A stretch of DNA of 64,000 bases from Tubulanus polymorphus. Taxonomy: Eukaryota > Nemertea > Palaeonemertea > Tubulaniformes > Tubulanidae. Both the position numbers and the translations under genes were made by a program. Location: positions 6,916,231 through 6,980,230 of the forward strand of contig NC_134033.1 of NCBI RefSeq assembly GCF_964204645.1. The letters run 5' to 3'. Under the pieces are notes generated by a model, which was not told the origin of the DNA, made no database searches, and saw only the letters and a list, made by a program, of their open reading frames with translations. Below are positions 23,301 to 38,260 of the stretch, in pieces. How positions within the stretch are numbered: position 1 is the stretch's first letter; each line of letters opens with the position of its first letter.

Positions 23301-26300
23301 CGCGCTGAACGACGTTTTCGCGTCGAAAAGTGCTTTTCCTGACGATTTGAACGCTTTTACGCATCGACATTGACGTTTTTGGGATAGGGGGAATATTCGA
23401 TACGAAAACGTCTTTTCTCGCGCTGAACGACGTTTTCGCGTCGAAAAGTGCTTTTCCTGACGATTTGAGCGCTTTTACGTATCGACTTTGTCGTTTTTCC
23501 GATAGGGGGAATATTCGAAAAGAAAACGTCTTTTCTCGCGCTGAACGACGTTTTCGCGTCGAAAAGTGCTTTTCCTGACGATTTGAGCGCTTTTACGCAT
23601 CGACATTGTCGTTTTACCGATAGGGAGAATATTCGACACGAAAACGTCTTTTCTCGCGCTGAACGACGTTTTCGCGTCGAAAAGTGCTTTTCCTGACGAT
23701 TTGAGCGCTTTTACGCATCGACATTGTCGTTTTACCGATAGTGAGAATATTCGATACGAAAACGTCTTTTCTCGCGCTGAACGACGTTTTCGCGTCGAAA
23801 AGTGCTTTTCCTGACGATTTGAGCGCTTTTACGCATCGACATTGTCGTTTTACCGATAGTGAGAATATTCGATACGAAAACGTCTTTTCTCGCGCTGAGC
23901 GACGTTTTCGCGTCGAAAAGTGCTTTTCCTGACGATTTGAGCGCTTTTACGCATCGACATTGTCGTTTTACCGATAGGGAGAATATTCGACACGAAAACG
24001 TCTTTTCTCGCGCTGAACGACGTTTTCGCGTCGAAAAGCGCTTTTCCTGACGATTTGAGCGCTTTTACGCATCGACATTGTCGTTTTACCGATAGTGAGA
24101 ATATTCGATACGAAAACGTCTTTTCTCGCGCTGAACGACGTTTTCGCGTCGAAAAGTGCTTTTCCTGACGATTTGAACGCTTTTACGCATCGACATTGTC
24201 GTTTTTCCGATAGGGGGAATATTCGAAAAGAAAACGTCTTTTCTCGCGCTGAACGACGTTTTCGCGTCGAAAAGTGCTTTTCCTGACGATTTGAGCGCTT
24301 TTACGCATCGGCATTGTCGTTTTTCCGATAGGGGAAATATTCGATACGAAAACGTCTTTTCTCGCGCTGAACGACGTTTTCGCGTCGAAAAGTGCTTTTC
24401 CTGACGATTTGAACGCTTTTACGCATCGACATTGTCGTTTTTCCGATAGGGAGAATATTCGATACGAAAACGTCTTTTCTCGCGCTGAGCGACGTTTTCG
24501 CGTCGAAAAGTGCTTTTCCTGACGATTTGAGCGCTTTTACGCATCGACATTGTCGTTTTACCGATAGGGAGAATATTCGACACGAAAACGTCTTTTCTCG
24601 CGCTGAACGACGTTTTCGCGTCGAAAAGTGCTTTTCCTGACGATTTGAACGCTTTTACGCATCGACATTGTCGTTTTACCGATAGGGAGAATATTCGACA
24701 CGAAAACGTCTTTTCTCGCGCTGAACGACGTTTTCGCGTCGAAAAGCGCTTTTCCTGACGATTTGAGCGCTTTTACGCATCGGCATTGTCGTTTTTCCGA
24801 TAGGGGGAATATTCGATAAGAAAACGTCTTTTCTCGCGCTGAACGACGTTTTCGGTTCGAAAAGTGCTTTTCCTGACGATTTGAGCGCTTTTACGCATCG
24901 AAATTGTCGTTTTTCCGATAGGGGGAATATTCGATACGAAAACGTCTTTTCTCGCGCTGAACGACGTTTTCGCGTCGAAAAGTGCTTTTCCTGACGATTT
25001 GAGCGCTTTTACGCTTCGACATTGTCGTTTTACCGATAGGGAGAATATTCGACACGAAAACGTCTTTTCTCGCGCTGAACGACGTTTTCGCGTCGAAAAG
25101 CGCTTTTCCTGACGATTTGAGCGCTTTTACGCATCGACATTGTCGTTTTACCGATAGTGAGAATATTCGATACGAAAACGTCTTTTCTCGCGCTGAACGA
25201 CGTTTTCGCGTCGAAAAGTGCTTTTCCTGACGATTTGAACGCTTTTACGCATCGACATTGTCGTTTTTCCGATAGGGGGAATATTCGAAAAGAAAACGTC
25301 TTTTCTCGCGCTGAACGACGTTTTCGCGTCGAAAAGTGCTTTTCCTGACGATTTGAGCGCTTTTACGCATCGGCATTGTCGTTTTTCCGATAGGGGAAAT
25401 ATTCGATACGAAAACGTCTTTTCTCGCGCTGAACGACGTTTTCGCGTCGAAAAGTGCTTTTCCTGACGATTTGAACGCTTTTACGCATCGACATTGTCGT
25501 TTTTCCGATAGGGAGAATATTCGATACGAAAACGTCTTTTCTCGCGCTGAGCGACGTTTTCGCGTCGAAAAGTGCTTTTCCTGACGATTTGAGCGCTTTT
25601 ACGCATCGACATTGTCGTTTTACCGATAGGGAGAATATTCGACACGAAAACGTCTTTTCTCGCGCTGAACGACGTTTTCGCGTCGAAAAGTGCTTTTCCT
25701 GACGATTTGAACGCTTTTACGCATCGACATTGTCGTTTTTCCGATAGGGAGAATATTCGATACGAAAACGTCTTTTCTCGCGCTGAGCGACGTTTTCGCG
25801 TCGAAAAGTGCTTTTCCTGACGATTTGAGCGCTTTTACGCATCGACATTGTCGTTTTACCGATAGGGAGAATATTCGACACGAAAACGTCTTTTCTCGCG
25901 CTGAACGACGTTTTCGCGTCGAAAAGCGCTTTTCCTGACGATTTGAGCGCTTTTACGCATCGACATTGTCGTTTTACCGATAGTGAGAATATTCGATACG
26001 AAAACGTCTTTTCTCGCGCTGAACGACGTTTTCGCGTCGAAAAGTGCTTTTCCTGACGATTTGAACGCTTTTACGCATCGACATTGTCGTTTTTCCGATA
26101 GGGAGAATATTCGATACGAAAACGTCTTTTCTCGCGCTGAACGACGTTTTCGCGTCGAAAAGTGCTTTTCCTGACGATTTGAACGCTTTTACGCATCGAC
26201 ATTGACGTTTTTGGGATAGGGGGAATATTCGATACGAAAACGTCTTTTCTCGCGCTGAACGACGTTTTCGCGTCGAAAAGTGCTTTTCCTGACGATTTGA

Positions 26301-29300
26301 GCGCTTTTACGTATCGACTTTGTCGTTTTTCCGATAGGGGGAATATTCGAAAAGAAAACGTCTTTTCTCGCGCTGAACGACGTTTTCGCGTCGAAAAGTG
26401 CTTTTCCTGACGATTTGAGCGCTTTTACGCATCGACATTGTCGTTTTACCGATAGGGAGAATATTCGACACGAAAACGTCTTTTCTCGCGCTGAACGACG
26501 TTTTCGCGTCGAAAAGTGCTTTTCCTGACGATTTGAGCGCTTTTACGCATCGACATTGTCGTTTTACCGATAGTGAGAATATTCGATACGAAAACGTCTT
26601 TTCTCGCGCTGAACGACGTTTTCGCGTCGAAAAGTGCTTTTCCTGACGATTTGAGCGCTTTTACGCATCGACATTGTCGTTTTACCGATAGTGAGAATAT
26701 TCGATACGAAAACGTCTTTTCTCGCGCTGAGCGACGTTTTCGCGTCGAAAAGTGCTTTTCCTGACGATTTGAGCGCTTTTACGCATCGACATTGTCGTTT
26801 TACCGATAGGGAGAATATTCGACACGAAAACGTCTTTTCTCGCGCTGAACGACGTTTTCGCGTCGAAAAGCGCTTTTCCTGACGATTTGAGCGCTTTTAC
26901 GCATCGACATTGTCGTTTTACCGATAGTGAGAATATTCGATACGAAAACGTCTTTTCTCGCGCTGAACGACGTTTTCGCGTCGAAAAGTGCTTTTCCTGA
27001 CGATTTGAACGCTTTTACGCATCGACATTGTCGTTTTTCCGATAGGGGGAATATTCGAAAAGAAAACTTCTTTTCTCGCGCTGAACGACGTTTTCGCGTC
27101 GAAAAGTGCTTTTCCTGACGATTTGAGCGCTTTTACGCATCGGCATTGTCGTTTTTCCGATAGGGGAAATATTCGATACGAAAACGTCTTTTCTCGCGCT
27201 GAACGACGTTTTCGCGTCGAAAAGTGCTTTTCCTGACGATTTGAACGCTTTTACGCATCGACATTGTCGTTTTTCCGATAGGGAGAATATTCGATACGAA
27301 AACGTCTTTTCTCGCGCTGAGCGACGTTTTCGCGTCGAAAAGTGCTTTTCCTGACGATTTGAGCGCTTTTACGCATCGACATTGTCGTTTTACCGATAGG
27401 GAGAATATTCGACACGAAAACGTCTTTTCTCGCGCTGAACGACGTTTTCGCGTCGAAAAGTGCTTTTCCTGACGATTTGAACGCTTTTACGCATCGACAT
27501 TGTCGTTTTACCGATAGGGAGAATATTCGACACGAAAACGTCTTTTCTCGCGCTGAACGACGTTTTCGCGTCGAAAAGCGCTTTTCCTGACGATTTGAGC
27601 GCTTTTACGCATCGGCATTGTCGTTTTTCCGATAGGGGGAATATTCGATAAGAAAACGTCTTTTCTCGCGCTGAACGACGTTTTCGGTTCGAAAAGTGCT
27701 TTTCCTGACGATTTGAGCGCTTTTACGCATCGAAATTGTCGTTTTTCCGATAGGGGGAATATTCGATACGAAAACGTCTTTTCTCGCGCTGAACGACGTT
27801 TTCGCGTCGAAAAGTGCTTTTCCTGACGATTTGAGCGCTTTTACGCTTCGACATTGTCGTTTTACCGATAGGGAGAATATTCGACACGAAAACGTCTTTT
27901 CTCGCGCTGAACGACGTTTTCGCGTCGAAAAGCGCTTTTCCTGACGATTTGAGCGCTTTTACGCATCGACATTGTCGTTTTACCGATAGTGAGAATATTC
28001 GATACGAAAACGTCTTTTCTCGCGCTGAACGACGTTTTCGCGTCGAAAAGTGCTTTTCCTGACGATTTGAGCGATTTTACGCATCGACATTGTCGTTTTA
28101 CCGATAGCGAGAATATTCGATACGAAAACGTCTTTTCTCGCGCTGAACGACGTCTTCGCGTCGAAAAGTGCTTTTCCTGACGATTTGAACGCTTTTACGC
28201 ATCGACATTGTCGTTTTTTTGATAGGGGGAATATTCGATACGAAAACGTCTTTTCTCGCGCTGAACGACGTTTTCGCGTCGAAAAGTGCTTTTCCTGACG
28301 ATTTGAGCGCTTTTACGTATCGACTTTGTCGTTTTTCCGATAGGGGGAATATTCGAAAAGAAAACGTCTTTTCTCGCGCTGAACGACGTTTTCGCGTCGA
28401 AAAGTGCTTTTCCTGACGATTTGAGCGCTTTTACGCATCGACATTGTCGTTTTACCGATAGTGAGAATATTCGATACGAAAACGTCTTTTCTCGCGCTGA
28501 ACGACGTTTTCGCGTCGAAAAGTGCTTTTCCTGACGATTTGAACGCTTTTACGCATCGACATTGTCGTTTTTCCGATAGGGGGAATATTCGAAAAGAAAA
28601 CTTCTTTTCTCGCGCTGAACGACGTTTTCGCGTCGAAAAGTGCTTTTCCTGACGATTTGAGCGCTTTTACGCATCGGCATTGTCGTTTTTCCGATAGGGG
28701 AAATATTCGATACGAAAACGTCTTTTCTCGCGCTGAACGACGTTTTCGCGTCGAAAAGTGCTTTTCCTGACGATTTGGACGCTTTTACGCATCGACATTG
28801 TCGTTTTTCCGATAGGGAGAATATTCGATACGAAAACGTCTTTTCTCGCGCTGAGCGACGTTTTCGCGTCGAAAAGTGCTTTTCCTGACGATTTGAGCGC
28901 TTTTACGCATCGACATTGTCGTTTTACCGATAGGGAGAATATTCGACACGAAAACGTCTTTTCTCGCGCTGAACGACGTTTTCGCGTCGAAAAGTGCTTT
29001 TCCTGACGATTTGAACGCTTTTACGCATCGACATTGTCGTTTTACCGATAGGGAGAATATTCGACACGAAAACGTCTTTTCTCGCGCTGAACGACGTTTT
29101 CGCGTCGAAAAGCGCTTTTCCTGACGATTTGAGCGCTTTTACGCATCGGCATTGTCGTTTTTCCGATAGGGGGAATATTCGATAAGAAAACGTCTTTTCT
29201 CGCGCTGAACGACGTTTTCGGTTCGAAAAGTGCTTTTCCTGACGATTTGAGCGCTTTTACGCATCGAAATTGTCGTTTTTCCGATAGGGGGAATATTCGA

Positions 29301-32300
29301 TACGAAAACGTCTTTTCTCGCGCTGAACGACGTTTTCGCGTCGAAAAGTGCTTTTCCTGACGATTTGAGCGCTTTTACGCTTCGACATTGTCGTTTTACC
29401 GATAGGGAGAATATTCGACACGAAAACGTCTTTTCTCGCGCTGAACGACGTTTTCGCGTCGAAAAGCGCTTTTCCTGACGATTTGAGCGCTTTTACGCAT
29501 CGGCATTGTCGTTTTTCCGATAGGGGGAATATTCGATAAGAAAACGTCTTTTCTCGCGCTGAACGACGTTTTCGGTTCGAAAAGTGCTTTTCCTGACGAT
29601 TTGAGCGCTTTTACGCATCGAAATTGTCGTTTTTCCGATAGGGGGAATATTCGATACGAAAACGTCTTTTCTCGCGCTGAACGACGTTTTCGCGTCGAAA
29701 AGTGCTTTTCCTGACGATTTGAGCGCTTTTACGCTTCGACATTGTCGTTTTACCGATAGGGAGAATATTCGACACGAAAACGTCTTTTCTCGCGCTGAAC
29801 GACGTTTTCGCGTCGAAAAGCGCTTTTCCTGACGATTTGAGCGCTTTTACGCATCGACATTGTCGTTTTACCGATAGTGAGAATATTCGATACGAAAACG
29901 TCTTTTCTCGCGCTGAACGACGTTTTCGCGTCGAAAAGTGCTTTTCCTGACGATTTGAGCGATTTTACGCATCGACATTGTCGTTTTACCGATAGGGAGA
30001 ATATTCGACACGAAAACGTCTTTTCTCGCGCTGAACGACGTTTTCGCGTCGAAAAGTGCTTTTCCTGACGATTTGAACGCTTTTACGCATCGACATTGTC
30101 GTTTTACCGATAGCGAGAATATTCGATACGAAAACGTCTTTTCTCGCGCTGAACGACGTCTTCGCGTCGAAAAGTGCTTTTCCTGACGATTTGAACGCTT
30201 TTACGCATCGACATTGTCGTTTTTTTGATAGGGGGAATATTCGATACGAAAACGTCTTTTCTCGCGCTGAACGACGTTTTCGCGTCGAAAAGTGCTTTTC
30301 CTGACGATTTGAGCGCTTTTACGTATCGACTTTGTCGTTTTTCCGATAGGGGGAATATTCGAAAAGAAAACGTCTTTTCTCGCGCTGAACGACGTTTTCG
30401 CGTCGAAAAGTGCTTTTCCTGACGATTTGAGCGCTTTTACGCATCGACATTGTCGTTTTACCGATAGGGAGAATATTCGACACGAAAACGTCTTTTCTCG
30501 CGCTGAACGACGTTTTCGCGTCGAAAAGTGCTTTTCCTGACGATTTGAGCGCTTTTACGCATCGACATTGTCGTTTTACCGATAGTGAGAATATTCGATA
30601 CGAAAACGTCTTTTCTCGCGCTGAACGACGTTTTCGCGTCGAAAAGTGCTTTTCCTGACGATTTGAGCGCTTTTACGCATCGACATTGTCGTTTTACCGA
30701 TAGTGAGAATATTCGATACGAAAACGTCTTTTCTCGCGCTGAGCGACGTTTTCGCGTCGAAAAGTGCTTTTCCTGACGATTTGAGCGCTTTTACGCATCG
30801 ACATTGTCGTTTTACCGATAGGGAGAATATTCGACACGAAAACGTCTTTTCTCGCGCTGAACGACGTTTTCGCGTCGAAAAGCGCTTTTCCTGACGATTT
30901 GAGCGCTTTTACGCATCGACATTGTCGTTTTACCGATAGTGAGAATATTCGATACGAAAACGTCTTTTCTCGCGCTGAACGACGTTTTCGCGTCGAAAAG
31001 TGCTTTTCCTGACGATTTGAACGCTTTTACGCATCGACATTGTCGTTTTTCCGATAGGGGGAATATTCGAAAAGAAAACGTCTTTTCTCGCGCTGAACGA
31101 CGTTTTCGCGTCGAAAAGTGCTTTTCCTGACGATTTGAGCGCTTTTACGCATCGGCATTGTCGTTTTTCCGATAGGGGAAATATTCGATACGAAAACGTC
31201 TTTTCTCGCGCTGAACGACGTTTTCGCGTCGAAAAGTGCTTTTCCTGACGATTTGAACGCTTTTACGCATCGACATTGTCGTTTTTCCGATAGGGAGAAT
31301 ATTCGATACGAAAACGTCTTTTCTCGCGCTGAGCGACGTTTTCGCGTCGAAAAGTGCTTTTCCTGACGATTTGAGCGCTTTTACGCATCGACATTGTCGT
31401 TTTACCGATAGGGAGAATATTCGACACGAAAACGTCTTTTCTCGCGCTGAACGACGTTTTCGCGTCGAAAAGCGCTTTTCCTGACGATTTGAACGCTTTT
31501 ACGCATCGACATTGTCGTTTTTCCGATAGGGAGAATATTCGATACGAAAACGTCTTTTCTCGCGCTGAGCGACGTTTTCGCGTCGAAAAGTGCTTTTCCT
31601 GACGATTTGAGCGCTTTTACGCATCGACATTGTCGTTTTACCGATAGGGAGAATATTCGACACGAAAACGTCTTTTCTCGCGCTGAACGACGTTTTCGCG
31701 TCGAAAAGCGCTTTTCCTGACGATTTGAACGCTTTTACGCATCGACATTGTCGTTTTTCCGATAGGGAGAATATTCGATACGAAAACGTCTTTTCTCGCG
31801 CTGAGCGACGTTTTCGCGTCGAAAAGTGCTTTTCCTGACGATTTGAGCGCTTTTACGCATCGACATTGTCGTTTTACCGATAGGGAGAATATTCGACACG
31901 AAAACGTCTTTTCTCGCGCTGAACGACGTTTTCGCGTCGAAAAGCGCTTTTCCTGACGATTTGAGCGCTTTTACGCATCGACATTGTCGTTTTACCGATA
32001 GTGAGAATATTCGATACGAAAACGTCTTTTCTCGCGCTGAACGACGTTTTCGCGTCGAAAAGTGCTTTTCCTGACGATTTGAACGCTTTTACGCATCGAC
32101 ATTGTCGTTTTTCCGATAGGGGGAATATTCGAAAAGAAAACGTCTTTTCTCGCGCTGAACGACGTTTTCGCGTCGAAAAGCGCTTTTCCTGACGATTTGA
32201 GCGCTTTTACGCATCGGCATTGTCGTTTTTCCGATAGGGGGAATATTCGAAAAGAAAACGTCTTTTCTCGCGCTGAACGACGTTTTCGCGTCGAAAAGTG

Positions 32301-35300
32301 CTTTTCCTGACGATTTGAACGCTTTTACGCATCGACATTGTCGTTTTACCGATAGGGAGAATATTCGACACGAAAACGTCTTTTCTCGCGCTGAACGACG
32401 TTTTCGCGTCGAAAAGTGCTTTTCCTGACGATTTGAGCGCTTTTACGCATCGGCATTTTCGTTTTTCCGATAGGGGGATTATTCGAAAAGAAAACGTCTT
32501 TTCTCGCGCTGAACGACGTTTTCGCGTCGAAAAGTGCTTTTCCTGACGATTTGAGCGCTTTTACGCATCGGCATTGTCGTTTTTCCGATAGGGGAAATAT
32601 TCGATACGAAAACGTCTTTTCTCGCGCTGAACGACGTTTTCGGGTCGAAAAGTGCTTTTCCTGACGATTTGAGCGCTTTTACGCATCGACATTGTCGTTT
32701 TACCGATAGTGAGAATATTCGATACGAAAACGTCTTTTCTCGCGCTGAACGACGTTTTCGCGTCGAAAAGCGCTTTTCCTGACGATTTGAGCGCTTTTAC
32801 GCATCGGCATTTTCGTTTTTCCGATAGGGGGAATATTCGAAAAGAAAACGTCTTTTCTCGCGCTGGAACGACGTTTTCGCGTCGAAAAGCGCTTTTCCTG
32901 ACGATTTGAGCGCTTTTACGCTTCGACATTGTCGTTTTACCGATAGGGAGAATATTCGACACGAAAACGTCTTTTCTCGCGCTGAACGACGTTTTCGCGT
33001 CGAAAAGCGCTTTTCCTGACGATTTGAGCGCTTTTACGCTTCGACATTGTCGTTTTACCGATAGGGAGAATATTCGACACGAAAACGTCTTTTCTCGCGC
33101 TGAACGACGTTTTCGCGTCGAAAAGCGCTTTTCCTGACGATTTGAGCGCTTTTACGCATCGACATTGTCGTTTTACCGATAGTGAGAATATTCGATACGA
33201 AAACGTCTTTTCTCGCGCTGAACGACGTTTTCGCGTCGAAAAGTGCTTTTCCTGACGATTTGAGCGATTTTACGCATCGACATTGTCGTTTTACCGATAG
33301 GGAGAATATTCGACACGAAAACGTCTTTTCTCGCGCTGAACGACGTTTTCGCGTCGAAAAGTGCTTTTCCTGACGATTTGAACGCTTTTACGCATCGACA
33401 TTGTCGTTTTACCGATAGCGAGAATATTCGATACGAAAACGTCTTTTCTCGCGCTGAACGACGTCTTCGCGTCGAAAAGTGCTTTTCCTGACGATTTGAA
33501 CGCTTTTACGCATCGACATTGTCGTTTTTTTGATAGGGGGAATATTCGATACGAAAACGTCTTTTCTCGCGCTGAACGACGTTTTCGCGTCGAAAAGTGC
33601 TTTTCCTGACGATTTGAGCGCTTTTACGTATCGACTTTGTCGTTTTTCCGATAGGGGGAATATTCGAAAAGAAAACGTCTTTTCTCGCGCTGAACGACGT
33701 TTTCGCGTCGAAAAGTGCTTTTCCTGACGATTTGAGCGCTTTTACGCATCGACATTGTCGTTTTTCCGATAGGGAGAATATTCGATACGAAAACGTCTTT
33801 TCTCGCGCTGAACGACGTTTTCGCGTCGAAAAGTGCTTTTCCTGACGATTTGAACGCTTTTACGCATCGACATTGACGTTTTTGGGATAGGGGGAATATT
33901 CGATACGAAAACGTCTTTTCTCGCGCTGAACGACGTTTTCGCGTCGAAAAGTGCTTTTCCTGACGATTTGAGCGCTTTTACGTATCGACTTTGTCGTTTT
34001 TCCGATAGGGGGAATATTCGAAAAGAAAACGTCTTTTCTCGCGCTGAACGACGTTTTCGCGTCGAAAAGTGCTTTTCCTGACGATTTGAGCGCTTTTACG
34101 CATCGACATTGTCGTTTTACCGATAGGGAGAATATTCGACACGAAAACGTCTTTTCTCGCGCTGAACGACGTTTTCGCGTCGAAAAGTGCTTTTCCTGAC
34201 GATTTGAGCGCTTTTACGCATCGACATTGTCGTTTTACCGATAGTGAGAATATTCGATACGAAAACGTCTTTTCTCGCGCTGAACGACGTTTTCGCGTCG
34301 AAAAGTGCTTTTCCTGACGATTTGAGCGCTTTTACGCATCGACATTGTCGTTTTACCGATAGTGAGAATATTCGATACGAAAACGTCTTTTCTCGCGCTG
34401 AGCGACGTTTTCGCGTCGAAAAGTGCTTTTCCTGACGATTTGAGCGCTTTTACGCATCGACATTGTCGTTTTACCGATAGGGAGAATATTCGACACGAAA
34501 ACGTCTTTTCTCGCGCTGAACGACGTTTTCGCGTCGAAAAGCGCTTTTCCTGACGATTTGAGCGCTTTTACGCATCGACATTGTCGTTTTACCGATAGTG
34601 AGAATATTCGATACGAAAACGTCTTTTCTCGCGCTGAACGACGTTTTCGCGTCGAAAAGTGCTTTTCCTGACGATTTGAACGCTTTTACGCATCGACATT
34701 GTCGTTTTTCCGATAGGGGGAATATTCGAAAAGAAAACGTCTTTTCTCGCGCTGAACGACGTTTTCGCGTCGAAAAGTGCTTTTCCTGACGATTTGAGCG
34801 CTTTTACGCATCGGCATTGTCGTTTTTCCGATAGGGGAAATATTCGATACGAAAACGTCTTTTCTCGCGCTGAACGACGTTTTCGCGTCGAAAAGTGCTT
34901 TTCCTGACGATTTGAACGCTTTTACGCATCGACATTGTCGTTTTTCCGATAGGGAGAATATTCGATACGAAAACGTCTTTTCTCGCGCTGAGCGACGTTT
35001 TCGCGTCGAAAAGTGCTTTTCCTGACGATTTGAGCGCTTTTACGCATCGACATTGTCGTTTTACCGATAGGGAGAATATTCGACACGAAAACGTCTTTTC
35101 TCGCGCTGAACGACGTTTTCGCGTCGAAAAGTGCTTTTCCTGACGATTTGAACGCTTTTACGCATCGACATTGTCGTTTTACCGATAGGGAGAATATTCG
35201 ACACGAAAACGTCTTTTCTCGCGCTGAACGACGTTTTCGCGTCGAAAAGCGCTTTTCCTGACGATTTGAGCGCTTTTACGCATCGGCATTGTCGTTTTTC

Positions 35301-36324
35301 CGATAGGGGGAATATTCGATAAGAAAACGTCTTTTCTCGCGCTGAACGACGTTTTCGGTTCGAAAAGTGCTTTTCCTGACGATTTGAGCGCTTTTACGCA
35401 TCGAAATTGTCGTTTTTCCGATAGGGGGAATATTCGATACGAAAACGTCTTTTCTCGCGCTGAACGACGTTTTCGCGTCGAAAAGTGCTTTTCCTGACGA
35501 TTTGAGCGCTTTTACGCTTCGACATTGTCGTTTTACCGATAGGGAGAATATTCGACACGAAAACGTCTTTTCTCGCGCTGAACGACGTTTTCGCGTCGAA
35601 AAGCGCTTTTCCTGACGATTTGAGCGCTTTTACGCATCGACATTGTCGTTTTACCGATAGTGAGAATATTCGATACGAAAACGTCTTTTCTCGCGCTGAA
35701 CGACGTTTTCGCGTCGAAAAGTGCTTTTCCTGACGATTTGAACGCTTTTACGCATCGACATTGTCGTTTTTCCGATAGGGGGAATATTCGAAAAGAAAAC
35801 GTCTTTTCTCGCGCTGAACGACGTTTTCGCGTCGAAAAGTGCTTTTCCTGACGATTTGAGCGCTTTTACGCATCGGCATTGTCGTTTTTCCGATAGGGGA
35901 AATATTCGATACGAAAACGTCTTTTCTCGCGCTGAACGACGTTTTCGCGTCGAAAAGTGCTTTTCCTGACGATTTGAACGCTTTTACGCATCGACATTGT
36001 CGTTTTTCCGATAGGGAGAATATTCGATACGAAAACGTCTTTTCTCGCGCTGAGCGACGTTTTCGCGTCGAAAAGTGCTTTTCCTGACGATTTGAGCGCT
36101 TTTACGCATCGACATTGTCGTTTTACCGATAGGGAGAATATTCGACACGAAAACGTCTTTTCTCGCGCTGAACGACGTTTTCGCGTCGAAAAGTGCTTTT
36201 CCTGACGATTTGAACGCTTTTACGCATCGACATTGTCGTTTTTCCGATAGGGAGAATATTCGATACGAAAACGTCTTTTCTCGCGCTGAGCGACGTTTTC
36301 GCGTCGAAAAGTGCTTTTCCTGAC
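8312..36324. repeat. 118-bp satellite array, about 237 monomers, with higher-order repeats
   Basis: A 118-bp unit recurs without interruption. Each monomer holds the dyad CGAAAACGTC ... GACGTTTTCG (arms of 10 bases, 16-base loop), and many hold the 14-bp palindrome GAAAAGCGCTTTTC. About 16 CpG per unit is striking. From 8312 to about 11100 monomers are diverged; beyond that they are nearly identical. A rare 119-base variant (CTGGAACG) at 18937, 22360 and 32863 marks a 29-mer higher-order unit of 3423 bp and a 10503-bp displaced copy. A 12038-bp offset relates 12057-16142 to 24095-28180. Short open frames here change phase every monomer (118 is not a multiple of 3) and are not genes. Confidence 0.97.
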
Positions 36325-36424
36325 NNNNNNNNNNNNNNNNNNNNNNNNNNNNNNNNNNNNNNNNNNNNNNNNNNNNNNNNNNNNNNNNNNNNNNNNNNNN
36401 NNNNNNNNNNNNNNNNNNNNNNNN
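36325..36424. other. Assembly gap (100 N)
   Basis: Exactly 100 N, the usual placeholder for a gap of unknown size. Satellite is on the left and unrelated sequence on the right, so the true right end of the array and its length are unknown. Confidence 0.98.
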
Positions 36425-37879
<1,455 letters not shown>

Positions 37880-38236
37880 AAACATTTGAGACTGCGTTTA
37901 TTTTCTTTTGTTAAACATAAATCTTTATAACGCATGAATAAATCATAATCATCTAATGAAAAAACTGTTTCTGGTCCAATCGTTATAGTTGATTTTTTAA
38001 TCAAATATCTTCCAACATTATCGACAACATAATTGTTATTATTACCAGTTACTTTTATATCAGCTGATAAATGAATACTATTTGGAACATAAAAAGTATT
38101 TTGTGTTAATCGAGGAATTCTAACATATAAAGTTTATATAAGAAGGATTATGAGTAATGATATGATGAGATCTTTCTGCTTTAATTGCATTAGATATTCT
38201 AGAATTCTTAGAAGGATTTATATAATTCCCACTCAT
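37880..38236 (-). pseudogene. Polinton major capsid protein, N-terminal fragment
   Basis: On the minus strand the start at 38236 sits in TTAATAAATG and reads MSGNYINPSKNSRISNAIKA, ERSHHIITHNPS, then, in another frame from about 38135, VRIPRLTQNTFYVPNSIHLS, NNYVVDNVGRYLIKKS and VFSLDDYDLFMRYKDL. From family knowledge this is the first jelly-roll of Polinton/adintovirus major capsid proteins. One frameshift near 38135 and a short loss interrupt it, and homology fades at about 37885. It follows the coiled-coil/membrane gene by 24 bases. With the C-terminal part at 1-1171 it shows both ends of the family capsid, but from different copies. Confidence 0.72.
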
Positions 38237-38260
38237 TTATTAAGAAATAAAATTACTTAT

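Noticed and set aside
8224-36324. Many open frames of 63-211 residues on both strands in the satellite (for example FDTKTSFLALNDVF repeats)
   Set aside because: They are translations of the 118-bp unit. The unit is not a multiple of three, so frames shift each monomer, and the same words appear in all copies. No start signals or domains.
8312-36324. Hammerhead ribozyme in the satellite
   Set aside because: CTGACGA occurs in each monomer, as in a hammerhead core, but the required GAAA with flanking stems at the right distance is absent on that strand, and the other strand lacks the core.
8312-36324. CRISPR array
   Set aside because: Whole 118-bp monomers repeat; there are no unique spacers, and the context is eukaryotic.
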